Of a stretch of DNA of 36,623 nt, positions 31,368 through 36,623 are shown in pieces (the first letter of the stretch is position 1; each line of letters opens with the position of its first letter). Made by a program: the position numbers and the translations under genes. Under the pieces are notes generated by a model. That model made no database searches and was not told the origin of the DNA. It worked only from the letters and a program-made list of their open reading frames with translations. This stretch comes from Parvularcula oceani (GTDB taxonomy: Bacteria > Pseudomonadota > Alphaproteobacteria > Caulobacterales > Parvularculaceae): the NCBI RefSeq assembly GCF_000733125.1, contig NZ_JPHU01000019.1, positions 1 through 36,623 of the forward strand, read 5' to 3'.

Positions 31368-32045
31368 TCAGGGCCGCGCCCACATCCTGAGAAGGTTGGC
31401 GAGCGTCTTGTCGAGAACGAGGCGCTCGCCCGCACCCTCTGGCAGGCTCCCCCGCAGAGACGCCTGAAGGTTGGCGAGATCGAAGAGGATCGCCCGTTGG
31501 GCTGCGTCGGCCACGAGGCTCTCGATCCAACCGACGCAGACGATCCGGCTGCCTCGCGTGACCGTCGCGACCTCGTGCAGCTCGGTCGAGGGGTAGAGGA
31601 CGAGATCGCCCGTCTGGGCTTTGATCTCCTGCGTGCTGTCCGCACCGTGAACGACGAGCTCTCCGCCCTCGTAGTCCTCCGGCGGCGTCAGGAAGAGGGT
31701 GAAGGAGAGGTCCGTCCGCAGCCGGGCCTCGCCACGTCCCATGAGGGCGTTGTCGACGTGCGGACCGTAGCCGCCGCCCTCGCCGGTGCGGCTGACGAGG
31801 AGGCGCGAGAAGCGTTTTGGCCTGGCCGCAGCGTTGAGGACCGGGTGTCCCGAGAGGGTGCTGGACAATAGGTCGCGGAGACGCCGACCCACGGGGCTCG
31901 ACAGGTCCGCCTGTTCGTTCCGCTTCACCGTTCGCGCCTGACGCCCCGCGGTCTCGCGTCCGTCGCGCCATTCAAGATTGGCGAGGTCGCCCTGGATCGT
32001 CTCTAGCGTGTCCGCGGGCAGCAGTTCGGAGATGGTGAGGATCAT
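31368..32045 (-). CDS. PKHD-type Fe(II)/2-oxoglutarate hydroxylase (YbiX/PiuC-like)
   Basis: This 225-residue protein has the double-stranded beta-helix core with facial-triad ligands H96 and D98 ('GPHVDNALM') and H157 ('STELHEV'), and R167 ('TRGSRIV') for 2-oxoglutarate. 'RTDLSFTLFLTPPEDYEGGE' is the family hallmark. Members are repeatedly found beside iron-siderophore or ferric transport genes and are often iron-regulated. The substrate is not known. It is transcribed toward fbpA and divergently from the lipoprotein gene at 32126. Confidence 0.9.
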   Translation of the reverse strand: MILTISELLPADTLETIQGDLANLEWRDGRETAGRQARTVKRNEQADLSSPVGRRLRDLLSSTLSGHPVLNAAARPKRFSRLLVSRTGEGGGYGPHVDNALMGRGEARLRTDLSFTLFLTPPEDYEGGELVVHGADSTQEIKAQTGDLVLYPSTELHEVATVTRGSRIVCVGWIESLVADAAQRAILFDLANLQASLRGSLPEGAGERLVLDKTLANLLRMWARP

Positions 32046-32125
32046 GAGATGCCACTGAGAATGGTTTGCAATGGGGCTGGGCCTTTCCTACGAGGAACCC
32101 CGCGATCGAGACAACGGGCTACGAG

Positions 32126-32962
32126 ATGACGAGGACGACGAAACGCTGGACGGCTCTGGGACTGGGCACCGCCCTGTTGGGGACTGGCCTCGCGGCTTGC
32201 GGTGAGCAGGCGGCCGCCGACCGGACCGATCAGCCGGCCGCGCAGGGCGAGGCCGAGTTCGCGCCCGAAGCCGTCGCGGACGGCGCGGAGACGCCGCTGG
32301 CCGCCGCCGCGTCCGGCGAGATGGGCGGCGAAGGCGAGGGTGAGGGCGAAGGAGAAGGCGAGGGCAGTGCAGGTCACGGCGTCGACGCGCTGCCCGTGCC
32401 GGAGCGGCTCGCCTTCATGAGCGGGCACGTCGAGGCCGGCCTCGCGCTCTACCGCGCGGGCAGGCCCGAGATGGCGGCGCGCCACCTCCTGCACCCGGTC
32501 TCCGAGACCCACGCGGCGGAGCGTGCTGGGCTCGATCCGCTCGGCTTCGAACCCGCGCTGTTCGAGGAAGTCTCCGCCGCGCTGGATGAGGGACGCCCGG
32601 CGACGGAGGTCGAACCGCAACTCGCCGCCGCCGAAGAGAACCTCGCGCTCGTCGCCGAGCGCGCCGGCGGCGACCCGGCGGAGATCATCCGCTTCCTGAT
32701 GGACACGCTCGCCGAGGAGTACCAGGTCGCCATTACCGAGGGCGCCATCAGCGATCCCGGCGAGTACCAGGACGCCTACGGCTTCGCCGTCGTGGCCCGC
32801 GACCGTGCGGAAGCCATGACCGACGCGCCGGACGACCTGATCGCCGCCATCGACGAGCTCATCGCCATGTGGCCCGAGGGCGCCGTGCCGGTCGACGAGC
32901 CGACACCGGTTGGCCGCGTGCTCGCGCAAGCCTCGACGGTCGGGTTCCGCCTGCCTGAGTGA
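32126..32962 (+). CDS. Lipoprotein with an EG repeat and a helical domain of unknown function
   Basis: I do not recognise a named family with confidence. The 278-residue protein has a lipobox 'GTGLAACGE' (Cys at 25) and an acidic linker with a run of Gly-Glu pairs (about 65-80). A mainly helical domain follows, beginning 'RLAFMSGHVEAGLALYRAGR' and 'AARHLLHPVSETHA'. The GHxxAG...HxxHP pattern with many acidic residues recalls imelysin/EfeO-like iron proteins, but this is only a resemblance. Its position next to FbpABC and the PKHD hydroxylase makes a role in periplasmic iron handling reasonable. The ATG at 32126 is chosen because it gives a proper lipoprotein signal. Confidence 0.75.
   Translation: MTRTTKRWTALGLGTALLGTGLAACGEQAAADRTDQPAAQGEAEFAPEAVADGAETPLAAAASGEMGGEGEGEGEGEGEGSAGHGVDALPVPERLAFMSGHVEAGLALYRAGRPEMAARHLLHPVSETHAAERAGLDPLGFEPALFEEVSAALDEGRPATEVEPQLAAAEENLALVAERAGGDPAEIIRFLMDTLAEEYQVAITEGAISDPGEYQDAYGFAVVARDRAEAMTDAPDDLIAAIDELIAMWPEGAVPVDEPTPVGRVLAQASTVGFRLPE
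32325..32367 (+). repeat. Imperfect GGNGAR hexanucleotide repeat inside the lipoprotein gene
   Basis: About seven units of GGCGAA/GGCGAG/GGTGAG/GGAGAA encode alternating Gly and Glu. The unit is six bases, so gain or loss of units keeps the reading frame and changes only the linker length. Confidence 0.7.
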
Positions 32963-33476
32963 GAGCCCTTCCCAGGCAAGCCTGACGACTCTTCGTGGTC
33001 GAAGACTTCTAGCGCTGCCTTCATTGCAACGATTTTCTTTTGCTCGATGGGTTTCCTGCTCGGCGTTGCTATCGGCCGGGTTCCCCATAGTGCCGTAGTC
33101 GAACGTTATCCGACTATAGACCCAAAAACTCTGCTTGGGGTATGCTCTCCAATCGGCGCTTTCAACAAATCCGCTATGCGGCCTGCCTCCAACTCACCCA
33201 CGAGCAAGGTGCGTTGATGAGGTCCATCAAGACCGCGCTACGTTGCTCACTCGCCGTATCCGTGTTCCCGCCTTGGAGATTACCCAAGGCTTCGGATGAT
33301 TACGAAACTACACCCATTCCGAAGGACCGCTACGGCTTCCTCTAAGGCTCTACTTTGTCCTCGTGCTGGTTATCGAACTCATAGGTAGGAAGCGAGGTAC
33401 TTGGGGGTCCTATCCATTCGCCCGTTCCGTCGACGGGCGGTGATACCGTGGAGAGCCTGGTGCGAGCGGTCGAGGA
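32963..33476. other. Convergent intergenic region, no gene
   Basis: No protein-like frame was found. Two short hairpins are visible. TCTTCG-TGGT-CGAAGA at 32990-33005, 28 bp past the lipoprotein stop, is a possible weak terminator without a T-tract. TAGTCG...CGACTA at 33096-33116 is the other. The stretch is richer in A and T than its surroundings. Confidence 0.45.
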
Positions 33477-34481
33477 TCATCCTCTCAGTCCGATTGTCAG
33501 GGCGAGGGTGAGGTAGAGGACCAGCAGAACAGTGAACACGGCAAGTTGCCCTCTTCGAAAGCCCGCAATGCCGATCGCGCGCTCGGTTCGCCAGATGCAG
33601 GCGGCGTAGGTCGCCGGCATGAGGATGGCGAAGGCGACCGAGAGAGCGGTCAGGGTCACGTTCTGCAGGGACAGGCCGACGAGGGCAGGCGGCACGAGTG
33701 CCAGGGTCATGGTGACGGCATTGTCGCCAAGTGTGCTGGTGATGCCCGCGTCAATCTCGCCGCGGCGGCATACCTTCCACGTTGCGAAGACTTCGGGCAA
33801 TGCCGCGACGGGTGCTGTGATCAGGAGGCCACCGACGATGAGCGGGATGCCGAGCGCTTCGACGATGCGCTCGGTCGCCGTCACGGCGAGGTAGGTACTG
33901 ACGCCGAGCGCGACGACGCCGCCAACCGCTAGGAGGGCTTCCTTTCCTTCCCAGCGCACCTCTTCCTGGTTAGGCCGGTTCCGAAGCGCCGCGTTCGCGA
34001 GGTAGGCGAGGTAGGCTGCGACCAGCAGGGCCGCGTCGATCGGCTGCAGACCCTGCCAGGCAGGCGGCAGGGTCAGAACGCCGACCAGGATCACGACCAG
34101 GGTGTAGGGGATCGCCTGAACGACGATCGCCTCGCGGCTGACCGCGATGACGCGCTTCTCGCGGTGGGCCGCGTGCCCTTCGTGGTCCGGCAGACGTTCC
34201 TTGCGGGTCGCGACGTAGGCGGTCAGCAGCATGATCGGGATGGCGATGACGTTGGTGCCGAACGCAACGCCAAGGCCGATGTCGCCGATGCCCTGGATCG
34301 CGCTGACGAGGTTGATTCCGAACTCCGGCGCTGCGGCCGCGAGGCCGACCAGGGCACCGCCCGCGAGCGCCGAGATCCGCAACTGGGCGCGCAGCTTCTT
34401 GAGGACGTTCGCGACCTGCTCGGCGCCCCAATGGGCGCCCCAAAGCGACGCCGCGAGCAGAGCGAACCAGAGAACGATCAT
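33477..34481 (-). CDS. Sodium/calcium exchanger (CaCA) family cation antiporter
   Basis: This 334-residue protein has about ten hydrophobic helices and the two inverted alpha repeats. The first is 'GGALVGLAAAAPEFGINLVS' with 'GVAFGTNVIAIPIML', and the second is 'LLITAPVAALPEVFATWKVC' with 'ITSTLGDNAVTMTLAL'. Each repeat keeps the Pro-Glu pair that coordinates the cation. The GT/GD-N motifs differ from the strict GSN of classic calcium exchangers, so the ion may be another divalent metal. The ATG at 34481 has a GAGGAG site and overlaps the methyltransferase stop (ATGA). It is the last gene of the operon. Confidence 0.87.
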   Translation of the reverse strand: MIVLWFALLAASLWGAHWGAEQVANVLKKLRAQLRISALAGGALVGLAAAAPEFGINLVSAIQGIGDIGLGVAFGTNVIAIPIMLLTAYVATRKERLPDHEGHAAHREKRVIAVSREAIVVQAIPYTLVVILVGVLTLPPAWQGLQPIDAALLVAAYLAYLANAALRNRPNQEEVRWEGKEALLAVGGVVALGVSTYLAVTATERIVEALGIPLIVGGLLITAPVAALPEVFATWKVCRRGEIDAGITSTLGDNAVTMTLALVPPALVGLSLQNVTLTALSVAFAILMPATYAACIWRTERAIGIAGFRRGQLAVFTVLLVLYLTLALTIGLRG

Positions 34482-35152
34482 CCAACGCTCCTCTCGGCAT
34501 CTCCGCTGGCCACCGACCGGCCGAGATGGCTGTACGCCGCGCTGGCGAGATATTCCCGGTACGCGACCCGCTCGAAGCGCGCGTTGGCGGCGACCCATGG
34601 GCGGAAGTCCTCGTAGTCCCGGCTGACGCCGAACGGCGAAGTGAGCGCGACGCCCGCCTCGATCAGCCAGTCCGGCCAACCCTCCGGTCGTTTCAAGCCG
34701 AGAAGGCCCAGACGCCCGCCTGCGGGCAGCGCCGCATAGGTCCGCGCGACGACCGTCTCGTAGCCCGGGACCATCTCGAGGCCGAACGTCGAGAGGACCG
34801 CGCGCGTCGCCGCGGGGAAGTTGAACTCGCGGACGTCGGCTTGGACGAAATCGATGTTGCCGAGACCGGCCTGGCTCGCCCGCGTCTGAGCTTCGCGCAG
34901 CATCCCCTCGGACAGGTCGACGGCGACGACCGTTCCGGCCTCTCCAACGGCGCCGGAGAGCCTTTCCAGATTGACCCCGGTGCCGCAGCACAGATCGACC
35001 ACGGTGTCGCCTGGCGACAGGCCGAGGCCTTCGATCAGTCGCGCCTGGTGCCGTCCGAAACCCAGTGCTCGGAAGCCGATCTCTAGGAGGTCGTAGCTTC
35101 CCGCCCGCCGGTCGTAGAGGCGGCGAACTTCATCTGTGTCCAGCACGCTCAT
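34478..35152 (-). CDS. Class I SAM-dependent methyltransferase (UbiE-like)
   Basis: The 224-residue protein has motif I 'DTVVDLCCGTGVNLERL' (about 49-65), the acidic loop 'VVAVDLSEGMLREA', and 'NIDFVQADVREFNF' as motif II/III. The fold resembles UbiE/MenG and related small-molecule methyltransferases. It is placed between a CDF metal exporter and a cation exchanger, with ATGA overlaps on both sides, so it is tightly coupled to metal transport. Methylation of a metalloid or of a membrane lipid or quinone are both possible. It lacks the paired-Cys pattern of ArsM arsenite methyltransferases, so arsenic methylation is unlikely. Confidence 0.88.
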   Translation of the reverse strand: MSVLDTDEVRRLYDRRAGSYDLLEIGFRALGFGRHQARLIEGLGLSPGDTVVDLCCGTGVNLERLSGAVGEAGTVVAVDLSEGMLREAQTRASQAGLGNIDFVQADVREFNFPAATRAVLSTFGLEMVPGYETVVARTYAALPAGGRLGLLGLKRPEGWPDWLIEAGVALTSPFGVSRDYEDFRPWVAANARFERVAYREYLASAAYSHLGRSVASGDAERSVG

Positions 35153-36039
35153 GGAGAGACCGAGGTCGCGGTGACATCCACCTCCGCTGTCACGTGGTCC
35201 ACGTCGAACCGCTCGTGAAGCAGCGCCTTCGCGGCCTTCCGGACGGCGGACGGGTCACTGCCAGCGGCAGCGTCGATCTCTAAGGTGAGCATCGGACGCT
35301 CCTCCGTGATCGACCAGGCGTGGACGTGGCGCACATCGGTGACACCCTCCACCTCGGCGAGCAGGGTGGCGCGGATCTTCTCGGCCTCAAGCCCTTCCGG
35401 TGCGGTCTCGACCAAGATCGCAGCGCTCTCCTTCACGACGCGGTAGGCTGCTCGGAGGATTAGCGCGGTGACGAAGACAGAGAGGATCGGGTCGATCGGT
35501 GTCCAGCCCGTCAGCATGATGACGATCGACGCGACGATCGCCCCAACTGAGCCGAGCAGGTCACCAAGCACGTGCAGCGCGGCGGCGCGGACGTTGAGGT
35601 TCGAACCCTCGCCCCGTGTCAGCATCCAGAACGCGACGACGTTCACCACGAGGCCCACCAGGGCGACCCAGAACATGAGCCCTCCCAACACCTCAACCGG
35701 CTCGCGAAAGCGTTTGATCGCTTCGTAGACGATCCAGGCAGCGATCAGGAACAGCGACAGCCCGTTCACGAAGGCGGCGAGCACGGAGAAGCGGTCGTAG
35801 CCGTAGCTGCGTTTCCAGGTCGCCGGACGTCGCGACAGCCGGACCGCGCCGAGCGCCAAGAGGAGAGACGCGAAGTCGGTCAACATGTGGCCGGCATCGG
35901 CGATCAGGGCGAGCGACCCAGAGACGATACCGCCAACAACCTCCGCCAGCATGAAGCCGCCCGTCAGGGCAGCGGCAATGGCCAGCTTGCGTTCGTTACT
36001 CGCCGTTGGCTTTACGCCGTGATCATGGCCTTGGCCCAT
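35149..36039 (-). CDS. CDF family Zn/Cd/Co exporter (CzcD-like)
   Basis: The 296-residue protein has six membrane helices and a cytosolic C-terminal domain. The transport-site motifs are H51xxxD55 ('DAGHMLTDFASL') in helix two and H156xxxD160 ('ALHVLGDLLGS') in helix five, the HD-HD set typical of zinc exporters of the CzcD/ZitB type. The N-terminus is short and His-bearing ('MGQGHDHGVK'). The C-terminal domain contains 'VTDVRHVHAWSITEERPML', the usual metal-sensing strand. The ATG at 36039 follows GAGG; a TTG-started extension to 36078 is less likely. It overlaps the methyltransferase gene by ATGA. Confidence 0.92.
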   Translation of the reverse strand: MGQGHDHGVKPTASNERKLAIAAALTGGFMLAEVVGGIVSGSLALIADAGHMLTDFASLLLALGAVRLSRRPATWKRSYGYDRFSVLAAFVNGLSLFLIAAWIVYEAIKRFREPVEVLGGLMFWVALVGLVVNVVAFWMLTRGEGSNLNVRAAALHVLGDLLGSVGAIVASIVIMLTGWTPIDPILSVFVTALILRAAYRVVKESAAILVETAPEGLEAEKIRATLLAEVEGVTDVRHVHAWSITEERPMLTLEIDAAAGSDPSAVRKAAKALLHERFDVDHVTAEVDVTATSVSP

Positions 36040-36062
36040 GGTCGCCTCGTCCTCGTTGTGGT

Positions 36063-36422
36063 TCAGGATCGCAGCCAAGCGAGGGCAGCGCCTTGCCCGT
36101 CTTTCGGAAAGTACTGAAGGGTCGCCTTCGCAAAGGGGTCAGACAGCGTCGTCATGAGCTGTTCCCGGCCAGCGTCTCCGACTATCGCGATTCTCGCGAA
36201 CCGATCTTCGAAACGAAGACCCGCTTTGAGATCGTCAACCGCTGTTTGGAAGCTTCGGTAACCGCCGAAGTCGTCCAATACGACGAGAAGGACGGCGTCC
36301 GGCCGTTCGAGAACCTCTCTCTCAAGCCAATCGGAGAACTTATCCAGCTCTTCTCTTCCCTGCTGCCCGAAAAACCGAGCGGCGAGAACGTCCCGCCGAC
36401 CGCCTTTCAATACCTGAAACAT
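36063..36422 (-). CDS. SpoIIAA-like STAS/SEC14 domain protein
   Basis: The 119-residue protein has the 'DAVLLVVLDDFGGYRSFQTA' and 'FEDRFARIAIVGDAGREQ' segments of the SpoIIAA-like (DUF3478) family, a small soluble fold thought to bind lipid or nucleotide. It has no signal peptide. The ATG at 36422 follows GGAG with a good spacing; a GTG at 36434 would add four residues. It ends 23 bp before the CDF start and probably opens the four-gene operon. Its role in metal export is not known. Confidence 0.8.
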   Translation of the reverse strand: MFQVLKGGRRDVLAARFFGQQGREELDKFSDWLEREVLERPDAVLLVVLDDFGGYRSFQTAVDDLKAGLRFEDRFARIAIVGDAGREQLMTTLSDPFAKATLQYFPKDGQGAALAWLRS

Positions 36423-36623
36423 ATTACTCTCCACGCGGGCTTCTCTAAAACACTCTAGGGCGCTGCCGGTTCTTCATCAGCCTGCCGACCAGCGATAGGC
36501 CGCTCTTGAGCTACGGCATCGGCACTCCGCCGACGCGGGCCGAAGAAGCGAGTAGACAGTCAGATACTCGTCTCTTCACAGTGCCTGTCGCCGTCAGTCC
36601 TCGTCGTCCAAACCAAGACGGCC
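36423..36623. other. Upstream region of the metal operon, window edge
   Basis: This 201-bp stretch should hold the promoter of the STAS-CDF-methyltransferase-exchanger operon. I see no clear MerR or ArsR operator dyad and no gene. Confidence 0.4.

Noticed and set aside
33142-33345. A 67-codon plus-strand frame in the convergent gap
   Set aside because: No ribosome site, no recognisable domain and biased composition.
1-36623. CRISPR array, tRNA genes, rRNA genes and phage attachment sites
   Set aside because: No regularly spaced repeats, no cloverleaf-like sequence with a TTCGA arm outside coding regions, and no integrase were found.

Overview
The window is high-GC bacterial DNA, most likely from an alphaproteobacterium. 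Supporting points are an HWE-type histidine kinase, a coxMN-like heme-copper oxidase, a GGAAC-N17-GTT promoter resembling the alphaproteobacterial general stress sigma factor site, an FbpABC iron importer with a PKHD hydroxylase, and the mix of IS3, IS5 (IS427-like and IS1031-like) and IS630 elements. Assignment below class level would be a guess. There are no rRNA or tRNA genes, no CRISPR array and no phage structural genes.

Layout. (1) 1-2776: the end of a YihY/BrkB membrane protein, then a three-PAS HWE kinase with a single-domain receiver. (2) 2959-9666: an insertion-sequence graveyard. A DUF318/ArsP-like permease gene (minus strand, start 6277) is split by an IS630 and an IS5 that sit side by side at one TA dinucleotide, and its 3' part is replaced by a 5'-truncated IS3. 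Next come a Met-rich CusF-like copper protein, a 33-residue secreted Cys peptide behind a perfect mer-type dyad, a merR remnant, and a decayed IS3 whose right terminal repeat carries a second, intact IS5. (3) 9687-14863: a respiratory oxidase locus with a small membrane protein, a fused subunit I+III, subunit II, DUF2231, a CopD-like protein and CtaG. (4) 14952-21418: two divergent units. One is a thiamine-diphosphate enzyme coupled to an enolase-superfamily enzyme. The other holds a duplicated His-motif membrane protein, a gluconate-2-dehydrogenase subunit-3-like protein and a GMC flavoprotein, all overlapping by 4 bp.

(5) 21501-25443: two toxin-antitoxin modules (HigB-like/XRE and DUF433/DUF5615), two serine-resolvase tails forming 177-bp direct repeats, and an apparently intact IS3 with a canonical GGGAAAC slip site. 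(6) 25444-27350: wreckage, with a CmtR-like Cd/Pb regulator cut by that IS3, a decayed IS5, about 500 bp without genes, and the 3' end of a carboxylesterase. (7) 27347-32962: an iron(III) importer (permease on minus; ATPase and binding protein on plus), a 2-oxoglutarate/Fe hydroxylase and a lipoprotein with an EG repeat. (8) 33477-36422: a minus-strand operon of STAS-like protein, CDF metal exporter, methyltransferase and cation exchanger, with 4-bp overlaps between the last three.

The common theme is metal and redox handling (Cu, Hg, Cd/Pb, Zn, Fe and a copper oxidase) in a region repeatedly broken by transposition. The regulators and one transporter are the broken parts. The best candidate for an undescribed system is the flavoprotein unit at 18151-21418, in which a polytopic protein with a twice-repeated HFRGxFHNxAM motif takes the place expected for a cytochrome subunit.
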